In this document: in pieces, positions 27,101 through 35,445 of the stretch | Position numbering within the stretch: the first letter of the stretch is position 1 | Layout: every line of letters begins with the position of its first letter | NCBI GenBank assembly: GCA_938035525.1 | Contig: CALHOI010000010.1 | Location: 1 to 43,049 of the forward strand | Source of the DNA: an uncultured Granulosicoccaceae bacterium | Lineage (GTDB): Bacteria > Pseudomonadota > Gammaproteobacteria > Granulosicoccales > Granulosicoccaceae | Length of the DNA stretch: 43,049 bases | Direction of reading: 5' to 3' | The notes under the pieces: model-generated | Databases searched by the model: none | Told to the model about the DNA's origin: nothing | Seen by the model: the letters and a program-made list of their open reading frames with translations, nothing else | Program-made: the position numbers and the translations under genes

Positions 27101-28437
27101 GATGGCGTACCACCTTGCCCTGGTGAATTATTGACTGCTGGTCTGTTGCCGGTCGATGAACTGGAGGCAGCTCCTACGGTGTTTTTTAAACCATCGAACG
27201 CGGTAAACGCTTTTGCAACCATACTGGCCACATCACTACCATCGCCCGGTAGTAATGCAATGGTACCCTCGCGAGCTAACTTATCGAACGCCGCCACGTA
27301 CTGTTCTGCCAGTTGCTGGGCCACGGCAGATGAGCCACCTTCTTCATTGATGGCGTGTGATATCGTCCTGATAGCTTCGGCACGCGCAGTGGCTTCAATG
27401 GTCAGTGATTCAGCGTTACCCTGAGCGCGCAATATTTGCGCTTCACGATCACCCTGCGCCTGATTAATTTCAGCCTGGCGATAACCTTCCGAGGTTGTTA
27501 CAGCCACACGTCTTTGACGTTCCGCACCCATTTGCTTTTCCATTTCTTCAAGGATAGAAGCAGGTGGTGTGATGTCTTTAACCTCGTAGCGCAGCACTTT
27601 TGTTCCCCAGGCTTCTGAAGCTTCATCGATTGCTCTGGTGACTTGGGCGTTGATGTTCTCACGAGATTCAAACGTATCATCAAGCGAGAGCTTACCGATT
27701 TCTGCACGCATACTGGTTTGGGCGAGTTGCGTGATAGCAAATTGCAGGTTTTCTACGCCATAAGAGGCTGCCCGGGCATCCATTATTTTTAGATACAGCA
27801 CACCATCAATACCCAGCACCACGTTGTCGCGGGTGATTGCATGTTGTGATGCAACATCGATGGCATATTCTTTGAGTGAATGCTTGTACGCAACCCGTTC
27901 AATGATGGGGATGGTGATGTGAAATCCAGCAAGCAACGTTCGATCGTACTTACCCAAGCGTTCAACAACGTACGCTTCATTCTGCGGCACAATGCGAACG
28001 AATGATCGTAAAAATAGGAATAGCAGTATAACCGCGCCTATCAGTAGCGCAAATCCCATCGACTCAAACATATTAAAACCTCCTAAGAATTCTTTTAATT
28101 GACTAATAATGGGCAAATCATTAATCGGCAAATCGTTATTTAGGCCAGTATCGCTTAACAAATCCCCTGAAAATATTCTGTTGATAAAACCGGGCCAAAT
28201 GGTATCCAGGATGCCCCAGCCAATGAATGCGGTAACAAGATAGAAAAACAAAGAAGGGCGTTTGGGTTTTTCACGCACTAATTCAACGTCGTTGTCGTTT
28301 TTATTGTCTGAGAACGGGTTGGGCGCAGGCGCATTTCGGCGTTCACGCTTGGTTGAATTATCGATCTTGTTTGAGCCTTGCTTTAACAGGCGTTTTAACA
28401 CCTCTTCAAGATCTGGCGGCCCACCCTGATTTGCCAT
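27097..28437 (-). CDS. SPFH/Band 7 membrane protein, QmcA-like core with HflK-like N-terminus
   Basis: This 446-residue membrane-anchored protein has a QmcA/stomatin core (FVRIVPQNEAYVVERLGKYD, ITRDNVVLGIDGVLYLKI, LSLDDTFESRENINAQV, DEASEAWGTKVLRYEVKDI). A long coiled-coil follows (EMEKQMGAERQRRVAVTTSE, RQAEINQAQGDREAQILRAQ, then SLTIEATARAEA) and a Ser/Gly-rich tail. Unusually, residues 3-19 read NQGGPPDLEEVLKRLLK, like the Pro/Gly-rich leader of HflK. A charged linker, one membrane segment (about 62-82), a 50-residue loop and a second membrane segment (about 130-150) precede the core. It is followed by an overlapping NfeD gene, as usual for QmcA. It probably scaffolds membrane microdomains; a link to FtsH, as for HflK, is speculative. 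Confidence 0.92.
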   Translation of the reverse strand: MANQGGPPDLEEVLKRLLKQGSNKIDNSTKRERRNAPAPNPFSDNKNDNDVELVREKPKRPSLFFYLVTAFIGWGILDTIWPGFINRIFSGDLLSDTGLNNDLPINDLPIISQLKEFLGGFNMFESMGFALLIGAVILLFLFLRSFVRIVPQNEAYVVERLGKYDRTLLAGFHITIPIIERVAYKHSLKEYAIDVASQHAITRDNVVLGIDGVLYLKIMDARAASYGVENLQFAITQLAQTSMRAEIGKLSLDDTFESRENINAQVTRAIDEASEAWGTKVLRYEVKDITPPASILEEMEKQMGAERQRRVAVTTSEGYRQAEINQAQGDREAQILRAQGNAESLTIEATARAEAIRTISHAINEEGGSSAVAQQLAEQYVAAFDKLAREGTIALLPGDGSDVASMVAKAFTAFDGLKNTVGAASSSSTGNRPAVNNSPGQGGTPS

Positions 28438-28578
28438 GGATTATTGTCTCGATCAATGATGGATTATCGTCGGGCCAGGGAGATTCACCCAGCTTGACAC
28501 TAATATGGGGATAGTATCTCATTAATCAATAGCTTACGTAGTTTTTTAGATGCTCTGCGTGGGTTTAACCGTTGACCA

Positions 28579-28592
28579 TGCTCTCGAGAGCA
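28579..28592. promoter_or_regulatory. 14-bp perfect palindrome in a divergent intergenic region
   Basis: TGCTCTCGAGAGCA is its own reverse complement. It lies in the 227-bp gap between the divergent SPFH gene (start 28437) and methyltransferase gene (start 28665), 73 bp before the latter. With no loop it fits a dimeric repressor site better than a terminator. I do not know the regulator. Confidence 0.4.
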
Positions 28593-28664
28593 GTATAGAA
28601 CGTCCGTCGCTATAAATGCGGCGTCACGGTATGCTAACCACATCATTGAAGGTAGGTAGCTTGC

Positions 28665-29288
28665 GTGTCTGACAAAGAGCGAATTAATGCCACTGTCAAT
28701 AAATTGGTCAGTGCGAATGATCCCCAAGAAGTAAAGCTTGCTTATAAACAATGGGCGAGTGATTACAACAGTGACCTTAAGTCTTTTGGCTATGTTGCAC
28801 CTCAAGTTGGGGTTAATCTCTTTGTTCAAAAGGTGCTAAACAAACAATCTTTGATTCACGACGCCGGTTGCGGAACAGGTTTAGTTGGGGAATTACTAAA
28901 ACAGCACGGCTACAACAATGCACATGGCTCTGATTTTTCTGACGACATGCTTGAAAAAGCCGAAGCCACCGGTTGTTATCGAAAATTAATGAACCTTGAT
29001 TTCGGAGCGCCATTGTCGTTGCCTGACAATGGGTATGATGCGGCCATTTCTATAGGGGTATACACAAAGCGTTTCAAACAGCATTTTATCAGTGAGATGA
29101 TCAGAACTGTTCGCCCTTTGGGCTATGTTGTGTTCAGTTGCAGAGAGCAGTACTACAGCGAAGTGATTACATTAGTAACGGAACATTTGAAAGATAAATC
29201 CGTGAGTAGTGCATCCACTTTATACGATGATTATATGAGTGCTCAGGATGCTTCGGCGTTTTATATTGCACTGCAAAAATCTGCCTAA
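28665..29288 (+). CDS. Class I SAM-dependent methyltransferase, METTL27-like
   Basis: This 207-residue cytoplasmic enzyme starts at a GTG with an AGG-type ribosome site 8 bases upstream. The SAM-binding motif I is DAGCGTG at residues 66-72. YKQWASDYNSDLKSFGY near residue 27 and HGSDFSDDMLEKAE after motif I match the Williams-Beuren region 27/METTL27-like group. Post-motif SLPDNGYDAAISIGVYT and LGYVVFSCRE complete the Rossmann fold. The substrate of this group is unknown. The gene is convergent with NAD synthetase and divergent from the SPFH operon, so context does not help. Confidence 0.88.
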   Translation: MSDKERINATVNKLVSANDPQEVKLAYKQWASDYNSDLKSFGYVAPQVGVNLFVQKVLNKQSLIHDAGCGTGLVGELLKQHGYNNAHGSDFSDDMLEKAEATGCYRKLMNLDFGAPLSLPDNGYDAAISIGVYTKRFKQHFISEMIRTVRPLGYVVFSCREQYYSEVITLVTEHLKDKSVSSASTLYDDYMSAQDASAFYIALQKSA

Positions 29289-29330
29289 GCGCGCACTATT
29301 TTCGGTGCCAACATTGAGTATTTGGCTCTG

Positions 29331-31379
29331 CTAATCAATCGAATCCAGCCAAGCCGAAGCCGATGCATCGCTGGGCATCCGCCAGTCGCCTCTTGGAGAT
29401 AGGCTTAGTGAACCTACTTTAGGCCCGTTAGGTACATCATCGCGTTTGTACTGTTGCGAAAAGGCACGTTTAATATTCACTTTAAGCCACTTTTTTATTT
29501 CTTCTGGCGCGTATTCCTTAGACCAGCCTTCAGCTTGATTAGCCAGAAACAACACTTTTTTGGGGCTGAACCCGTAGCGCGCAAGATTAAACATGAAAAA
29601 GTCATGTAGCTCGTACGGCCCAACGGTGTCTTCAGTGCTCTGGGCTTGTTGAGTGCTGTCGCTAACGGGCAGTAATTCGGGTGAAATCTCAGTGTTGGCA
29701 ATAGAATTAAGCGTATCTTGCACTGCGCCATCAAATTGATTTTGCGCAACATACTCAACTAAAAATCGGACCAGGGTTTTTGGCACCGAGCAGTTAACGT
29801 TGTACATGCTTTGGTGATCAGCGTTATAAGTACACCAACCTAACCACAACTCAGACATATCGCCCGTACCTAACACAAAGCCCATGTTCATCAGGAGTTC
29901 AGTTCGACGTCTGGCCTGAACGTTTTCAAACACCAAGTCTTGTCTGTCAGCTTCGGGTACAGCGCTGACCAAGGCCATAAAGTCATCGATACTTAAATTT
30001 TTGTTTTCTGCAGCCATAAGATCAATCACGCCAAACGGCTTGTAGCCGGTTGCTCTGGCAAGATCATAAAATTCTTGTAAAGCGGCGGCGCGAATATCGA
30101 TCTCACTAACTTGCACGTCAAGATGCTGCATAAGATCATGGGCGTTGTTTAGCGTGTGGCTGGTTGTACCGAAACCAGGCATAGTTACGCCTCGAATATT
30201 GCGTCTGGGTATATCCAGCAAGTCGCAGGTTTTTGTTGCCACCAACAATGCCAGGGTAGAATCCAGACCGCCCGAGATGCCAATGACCATCTTTGGGTCG
30301 TCGCCCATGCATTCCAGTCGTTTTGCAAGTGCAGCCGTCTGGATTCCAAACACTTCGGTGCAACGGTCGGCGAGGGTGTCTGCGTTATTAGGTACAAATG
30401 GCATTGCGTTAACCGGATTGATCAGGTCAGAGTTATTGCTTGCCAGTGCAAACTCGATACGACGGTATTGGCGACCATCTAGATACCGCTCACCGTCAAT
30501 GAATGTGGTTGTGGCTCGTCGTTCGGTTTGCAACATTTCTATATCAACGTCACACGTTACCGAGTAGGAGTCGCGTTTTGTTGATTGTGTGTCTCCAACC
30601 CGACTCGATTCCACTAACAGGTGACCACCTTGTGCAATCATTGCGTGACCACCGTACACAAGATCAGCTGTGCTCTCTGTCGGTCCGCAGCTGGAGTAGG
30701 CGTAGGCTGCTATGCATCGGCCTGACTGGCCGGTGACTAAGTCGCGACGATAACCTGCTTTGCCAATAGTTTCCGGTGACGCTGATATGTTGCACAACAG
30801 GTTGGCGCCAGCGATAGCTGCCATGCTTGAAGGGGGTATTGGCATCCAGATGGCTTCGCAAATTTCAGCATACACAACCAAGTCGGGTTGGCCATGCTCG
30901 CCACTGTTAGTGAACAACAGTTGCGTCCCAAAAGGTACGTTATTGTCTGCAATGCGGACAGTATCTGCGGTGAATTCATCTCCTGATGCGAAGTAACGTG
31001 CTTCATAAAACTCGTTGTAATTGGGTACAAATTGTTTTGGGGTCGCGCCGATGATTTGACCATTGTTGATCAGCACAGAGCAATTGTACAAAGCTGATCC
31101 TGATCGCAGTGGTGCTCCAACTACTATAAGCTGCTGCTTATTGGGTGCGTCAGTCGCCAGGCGTTGTAATTGTGTTTCGGTTTCGTCGAGCAGAGCTTGC
31201 TGATGAAAAAGCTGACCGCAGCAATAAGACGAGATTGATAGTTCTGGAAATACAACCACGTCAGAGTCGGGGAGTCCGCCAAGCATGCTCAATATTTCAC
31301 TGGTGTTGGCGGCAGGATCGGCAACGCTTACTCTGGGGACAGCTGTGGTGACTCGAACAAGTCCAAATTCTTTATTCAT
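29331..31379 (-). CDS. nadE: Glutamine-dependent NAD+ synthetase
   Basis: This 682-residue cytoplasmic enzyme makes NAD+ from deamido-NAD with ATP and glutamine, the last step of NAD synthesis. The N-terminal nitrilase-type glutaminase has the expected triad: E46 (VVFPELS), K115 (ATPKQFVPNYNEFYEARYF) and C174 (AEICEAIW). The C-terminal synthetase has the ATP-binding loop SGGLDS at 369-374, plus RGVTMPGFGTT and LGTGDMSELWLGWCTYNADH. Length and layout match the long, Mycobacterium-type two-domain form. The gene is monocistronic and convergent with the methyltransferase gene. Confidence 0.96.
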   Translation of the reverse strand: MNKEFGLVRVTTAVPRVSVADPAANTSEILSMLGGLPDSDVVVFPELSISSYCCGQLFHQQALLDETETQLQRLATDAPNKQQLIVVGAPLRSGSALYNCSVLINNGQIIGATPKQFVPNYNEFYEARYFASGDEFTADTVRIADNNVPFGTQLLFTNSGEHGQPDLVVYAEICEAIWMPIPPSSMAAIAGANLLCNISASPETIGKAGYRRDLVTGQSGRCIAAYAYSSCGPTESTADLVYGGHAMIAQGGHLLVESSRVGDTQSTKRDSYSVTCDVDIEMLQTERRATTTFIDGERYLDGRQYRRIEFALASNNSDLINPVNAMPFVPNNADTLADRCTEVFGIQTAALAKRLECMGDDPKMVIGISGGLDSTLALLVATKTCDLLDIPRRNIRGVTMPGFGTTSHTLNNAHDLMQHLDVQVSEIDIRAAALQEFYDLARATGYKPFGVIDLMAAENKNLSIDDFMALVSAVPEADRQDLVFENVQARRRTELLMNMGFVLGTGDMSELWLGWCTYNADHQSMYNVNCSVPKTLVRFLVEYVAQNQFDGAVQDTLNSIANTEISPELLPVSDSTQQAQSTEDTVGPYELHDFFMFNLARYGFSPKKVLFLANQAEGWSKEYAPEEIKKWLKVNIKRAFSQQYKRDDVPNGPKVGSLSLSPRGDWRMPSDASASAWLDSID

Positions 31380-31683
31380 GACACGTTTTAGTCTCAGTGC
31401 TTCTCAACGCATTTTACCTGACCCGACTTTGTACTGTGTGCATTGCTGTTAAGCGCTAAAGTGCAAAGTCTGCTTGGGCGATTGTGCAGGCATTTATATG
31501 CGATTTATCGGCCACTTGGGGTCTTATTGTAGGGAAGATGGGTGCTAAATCGGCGCAGTTGCGGCTCGGATACGGCATTGCAGAGGAAATTCGCGCAATA
31601 CCGGTTGAAAACAGGAGGGTTGAAAAGCCTGGCGCTTTTCAACCCATCCCGTACTACTTTATCTCATAACTAAAGAAGTGGAC
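31380..31683. other. Non-coding gap between nadE and the glycerol importer
   Basis: This 304-bp stretch should hold the nadE promoter on its left side and the 3' untranslated region of the glpV-like gene on its right. The terminator at 31617-31645 is the only clear structure. A 61-codon plus-strand frame runs across it but has no ribosome site and overlaps the terminator, so I do not call it a gene. Confidence 0.6.
31613..31645 (-). terminator. Terminator of the glycerol-importer operon
   Basis: A perfect 12-bp stem, GGGTTGAAAAGC (31617-31628) / GCTTTTCAACCC (31634-31645), encloses a 5-nt loop 38 bp after the last gene's stop on the minus strand. The bases after it on that strand read TCCTGTTTTC, a modest U-tract. 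Confidence 0.75.
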
Positions 31684-33399
31684 TTATTGGGCCCAACTTT
31701 TAATTAACTCATCGTAGCTGATCGTCTCGGGTTCAGGCTTTTCATTGGCCAGTTTGGCTTTCGGGGCACCCGGCTGGCTTAGCCAGTATTCAGGATCTTT
31801 TTCCTCGTTAAGCTTAGGGCCAATGTCTCCCTGAACGCCAGCTCGCTCAAGGCGGGCCAGGACTTTCTCTTGTGCTTCACACAGCGCATCCATGGCTTCT
31901 TGAGGTGACTTTGCACCTGAGGAAGCATCGCCAATGTTCTGCCACCACAATTGCGCCAGCTTGGGATAGTCAGGTACATTCGTACCGGTAGGAGACCATT
32001 GTACTCGGGCCGGTGAGCGATAGAATTCAATGAGTCCACCGAGCTTAGGTGCGCGTTCAGTGAAGCTGGCATCCTGGATGGTGCTTTCACGAATAAACGT
32101 TAAGCCTGTATGAGCTTTTTTCAGATCAACCGTTTTTGATACCACAAACTGCGCGTACAACCATGCGGCTTTTGCGCGATCAACCGGTGTCGACTTCATC
32201 AGTGTCCAGGAACCGGCATCTTGATAACCCAGCTTCTGACCTTCTTCCCAATACGCACCATGTGGACTTGGTGCCATTCGCCATTTTGGATTGCCATCCC
32301 CATCAACAACAGGTAAGCCTTCTGCCACCATGTCGGCGGTAAAAGCGGTGTACCAGAACATTTGTTGCGCTATGGCACCTTGTGCCGGTACCGGACCTGC
32401 CTCACCAAACACCATACCGGCTGCTTCAGGTGGTGCGTATTTCTTCAGCCAATCAATGTACTTGGTGATGGAGTAAACCGCCGCCGGACCGTTTGTGTCT
32501 CCACCTCTGGCAACACAAGAACCCACTGGTTGGCTATTTTCATTGACACGGATACCCCATTCATCAACGGGTAAGCCATTCGGTTCACCTTTGTCGCCAT
32601 TACCGGCCATGGATAACCATGCGTCGGTGAAGCGCCAGCCTAATGAGGGGTCTTTTTTGCCGTAATCCATGTGACCATAAACGGCCTGGCCATCGATTTC
32701 ACGCCCAGTAAAGAATTCGGCGATGTCTTCATAGGCAGACCAGTTAACCGGAACACCCAAATCGTAGCCATACTTCTCTTTAAAGTCGGCTTTGTTTTTT
32801 TCATCGGAGAACCAGTCGTAACGGAACCAATAGAGGTTGGCGAATTGCTGGTCTGGCAGTTGATACAGTTTGCCATCAGGACCGGTTGTAAATTCTGTGC
32901 CGATGAAATCGTCGATATCTAAAGTCGGCAAAGTAACATCAGCACCTTCACCCGCCATCCAGTCGGTCAGGTTTCGTGCTTGTTGATACCGCCAGTGTGT
33001 TCCGATTAAATCGGAGTCATTGATATACGCATCGTAGATATTTTCACCTGACTGCATTTGGGTTTGCAGTTTCTCAACTACATCGCCTTCGCCGATAAGA
33101 TCATGTGCGACGTTGATTCCGGTTATTGCCGTAAACGCCGGTGCAAGTACACTGGATTCGTAGCTGTGCGTCGTAATGGTTTCTGATACCACTTTGATAT
33201 CCATGCCAGCAAAAGGTTTGGCGGCATCGATGAACCATTGCATCTCAGCTTTTTGTTCATCAGCGCTTAATACCGACAGTCCGGCAATTTCATCTGCGAG
33301 AAATTTCTCAGCGGCAGCTATATCAGCTTGCGCAAATTGTGTACCACTTAAAAATAGTGCCACTGCGAATGCAGTTTTCGTTTTTCTATAACGTTGCAT
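31684..33399 (-). CDS. glpV: Glycerol-type ABC transporter substrate-binding protein
   Basis: This 571-residue periplasmic binding protein of the extracellular solute-binding family 1 is the last gene of the glpSTPQUV-like operon. The signal peptide spans residues 1-25 (YRKTKTAFAVALFLSG, cut after FAQA). Distinctive stretches of the GlpV group are EMQWFIDAAKPFAGMDIKVV, SETITTHSYESSVLAPAF, RNLTDWMAGEGADVTLP, YWFRYDWFSDE and MAPSPHGAYWEEGQK. It is longer than typical sugar-binding proteins, as expected for this group. The start has AGGAG close upstream. Gene order with a small DUF2160 protein, two permeases and two ATPases is the main evidence for glycerol. A related polyol remains possible. 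Confidence 0.9.
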   Translation of the reverse strand: MQRYRKTKTAFAVALFLSGTQFAQADIAAAEKFLADEIAGLSVLSADEQKAEMQWFIDAAKPFAGMDIKVVSETITTHSYESSVLAPAFTAITGINVAHDLIGEGDVVEKLQTQMQSGENIYDAYINDSDLIGTHWRYQQARNLTDWMAGEGADVTLPTLDIDDFIGTEFTTGPDGKLYQLPDQQFANLYWFRYDWFSDEKNKADFKEKYGYDLGVPVNWSAYEDIAEFFTGREIDGQAVYGHMDYGKKDPSLGWRFTDAWLSMAGNGDKGEPNGLPVDEWGIRVNENSQPVGSCVARGGDTNGPAAVYSITKYIDWLKKYAPPEAAGMVFGEAGPVPAQGAIAQQMFWYTAFTADMVAEGLPVVDGDGNPKWRMAPSPHGAYWEEGQKLGYQDAGSWTLMKSTPVDRAKAAWLYAQFVVSKTVDLKKAHTGLTFIRESTIQDASFTERAPKLGGLIEFYRSPARVQWSPTGTNVPDYPKLAQLWWQNIGDASSGAKSPQEAMDALCEAQEKVLARLERAGVQGDIGPKLNEEKDPEYWLSQPGAPKAKLANEKPEPETISYDELIKSWAQ

Positions 33400-33439
33400 T
33401 TGTTGCTCCTGTGGTTTTTATGCTTTATATAAAAGGGTG

Positions 33440-33721
33440 TTAAACAAACCGAAATACCAGTAGTGCATAGCAAACGGATACACCCATAGCCCACCATAAA
33501 TTAAGATCGCTAAAACCCAGCCACGCAAGATGGATAAATGCGCTTCCGAGCAAGGATAAAAACAAGCGATCGCCTCTGGTGGTTTCGAACCTTAAAACAC
33601 CGTATCTCACACCACCACCTGGACTCAGCAGCTCCCAAATGGTCATTAAAATCAATAACGATAATATGGTGATAAAAAAAATGGCTGTCGGTGTTGTCCA
33701 TGCCATCCAAGATAAATTCAT
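33440..33721 (-). CDS. glpU: Small DUF2160 membrane protein of the glycerol ABC importer
   Basis: This 93-residue membrane protein has three hydrophobic segments (ATPTAIFFITILSLLILMTI-like at about 9-29, FLSLLGSAFIHLAWLGF at about 53-70 and LWWAMGVSVCYALLVFRF at the end). A conserved middle, WELLSPGGGVRYGVLRFETT, also matches the GlpU protein of rhizobial glpSTPQUV operons. Its exact role there is not known. It lies between the second permease (11-bp gap) and the binding protein, the usual position. AAGGTAG is found shortly before the ATG. Confidence 0.9.
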   Translation of the reverse strand: MNLSWMAWTTPTAIFFITILSLLILMTIWELLSPGGGVRYGVLRFETTRGDRLFLSLLGSAFIHLAWLGFSDLNLWWAMGVSVCYALLVFRFV

Positions 33722-33732
33722 GATTTCTACCT

Positions 33733-34554
33733 TTAGACTCGCCCGAGGGCAAATCCCTTAGCAATATAATTTCTAACAAAATAAATAACGAGTGCCCCCG
33801 GAATAATGGTTAGCACTCCCGCGGCTGCGAGCAACCCCCAATCAACGCCAGCAGCGCCCACTGTGCGTGTCATGATTGCCGATATGGGTTTTGCATCTGT
33901 CACAGTCAGTGTTCTGGCTATAAGCAGTTCAACCCACGAGAACATGAAACAAAAGAAAGCCGCTACACCGATGCCCGAGGCAATTAAGGGCATAAATATT
34001 TTCACAAAAAAGCGAGGAAACGAATACCCATCGATATAAGCTGTTTCGTCGATTTCGCGCGGCACACCCGACATAAAACCTTCCAGAATCCATACAGCAA
34101 GCGGTACGTTAAACAGGCAATGCGCAAGCGCGACAGCAATATGAGTATCGATAAGGCCAAACGCGGAATACAACTGGAAGTAAGGCAGGGCGAATACCGC
34201 CGCTGGTGCCATGCGATTGGTTAACAGCCAGAAAAACATCTGTCCGTCGCCAAGGAATCGGTAGCGACTAAAGGCGTATGCCGCCGGCAAAGCAACAGCA
34301 ACCGAAATGACCGTGTTCAGCACAACATAAATAATGGAATTAATGTAGCCGTTGTACCAGGATGGATCGCTAAAAATAGCAATATAGTTTTGCAAGGTTG
34401 GGTTGCTGGGCCACAGCGTAAACGTTGATATGATTTCCGTATTGGTTTTAAAACTCATGTTGATCAACCAATATATTGGCAGCAACAAAAATACAATGTA
34501 GGCTGTGGGTACAATCCACCCGGTCAAGCTTTTTTGTTTGTTACCCGTGCTCAT
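33733..34554 (-). CDS. glpQ: Glycerol-type ABC transporter permease, MalG type
   Basis: This 273-residue inner-membrane permease of the carbohydrate-uptake type has about six membrane segments. It contains INMSFKTNTEIISTFTLWP near the first periplasmic loop and WLLTNRMAPAAVFALPYFQ, LPAAYAFSRYRF and GFMSGVPREIDETAYIDGYS (the coupling EAA-like loop). The tail FVRNYIAKGFALGRV is typical of MalG-type partners. Its ATG overlaps the stop of the preceding permease (ATGA). The name follows the rhizobial glpSTPQUV scheme and should not be confused with glycerophosphodiesterase GlpQ. Confidence 0.92.
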   Translation of the reverse strand: MSTGNKQKSLTGWIVPTAYIVFLLLPIYWLINMSFKTNTEIISTFTLWPSNPTLQNYIAIFSDPSWYNGYINSIIYVVLNTVISVAVALPAAYAFSRYRFLGDGQMFFWLLTNRMAPAAVFALPYFQLYSAFGLIDTHIAVALAHCLFNVPLAVWILEGFMSGVPREIDETAYIDGYSFPRFFVKIFMPLIASGIGVAAFFCFMFSWVELLIARTLTVTDAKPISAIMTRTVGAAGVDWGLLAAAGVLTIIPGALVIYFVRNYIAKGFALGRV

Positions 34555-35444
34555 GAGTCGTGCCCTGACTCTGTTTTGTTATTGTCGGCACCGTAGTGCG
34601 TCATTACCGTAAAAAATACCCAAGACAACAGCAATATGATCAGGAAATAAATAATGGACATAGCCGCCGCTGGCCCAAGATCAAATTGCCCTATTGCGGT
34701 TTTGACAAGGTCTATGGATAAAAATGTGGTGGAATTTCCGGGACCACCGCCAGTTAGGACAAACGGCTCGGTGTATATCATGAAGCTATCCATAAATCGT
34801 AATAACACAGCAATCAATAACACCCGATGTAACTTGGGAAGTTGTATGTATCTGAAAACCTTCCATTTGGATGCACCATCGATTCGCGCGGCCTGATAGT
34901 AAGCTTCCGGTATTGAAACCAGACCTGCATAGCAAAGCAACACAACCAGACTGGTCCAGTGCCAAACATCCATCAATATGATTGTTGCCCAGGCATCAAA
35001 CCAGTTAGTGGCATAGTTGTAGTTAACACCTAAGCCCACTAAGGTATTGCCAAGCAACCCAATATCAGCGCGGCCAAAAATTTGCCAGATAGTGCCAACC
35101 ACATTCCATGGTATGAGCAGTGGCAGTGCCATCAGAATGAGGCAAACGGGTACCCAAAACCCTTTTCTGGGCATGGACAGGGCCACAACAATACCCAGCG
35201 GTATTTCTATAAGCAAAATAATAAAAGAGAAAATCAGATTACGAACCAATGCGCTGTGAAATCGTTCTGAGTGCAGAATTTCCTTAAACCATTCGGTGCC
35301 AGCCCAAAAGAACTGATTATTCCCAAACGTATCCTGAACCGAATAGTTGACGACGGTCATCAGTGGAATAATGGCGCTGATGGCAACCAGAAAAAAAACG
35401 GGTAACACGAAAAACCAGGCCTTATTGTTTACCGGTTTATCCAT
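34551..35444 (-). CDS. glpP: Glycerol-type ABC transporter permease, MalF type
   Basis: This 297-residue inner-membrane permease begins at the ATG at 35444, just 1 bp after the ATPase stop. A longer frame from a TTG at 35504 would overlap that ATPase gene and only encodes a hydrophilic extension, so I reject it. It has MalF-type features: VNYSVQDTFGNNQFFWAGTE, RNLIFSFIILLIEIPLGIV, MALPLLIPWNVVGTIWQIF and the coupling loop YYQAARIDGASKWKVFRYI, then FMIYTEPFVLTGGGPGNST. It couples to the second permease by a 4-bp overlap. Confidence 0.92.
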   Translation of the reverse strand: MDKPVNNKAWFFVLPVFFLVAISAIIPLMTVVNYSVQDTFGNNQFFWAGTEWFKEILHSERFHSALVRNLIFSFIILLIEIPLGIVVALSMPRKGFWVPVCLILMALPLLIPWNVVGTIWQIFGRADIGLLGNTLVGLGVNYNYATNWFDAWATIILMDVWHWTSLVVLLCYAGLVSIPEAYYQAARIDGASKWKVFRYIQLPKLHRVLLIAVLLRFMDSFMIYTEPFVLTGGGPGNSTTFLSIDLVKTAIGQFDLGPAAAMSIIYFLIILLLSWVFFTVMTHYGADNNKTESGHDS

Positions 35445-35445
35445 A

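Noticed and set aside
28500..28829. 109-codon minus-strand frame between the SPFH gene and the methyltransferase.
   Set aside because: It overlaps the start of the well-supported methyltransferase, has no recognisable product, and no clear ribosome site.
31484..31669. 61-codon plus-strand frame between nadE and glpV.
   Set aside because: It has no ribosome site and runs through the operon terminator at 31617-31645.
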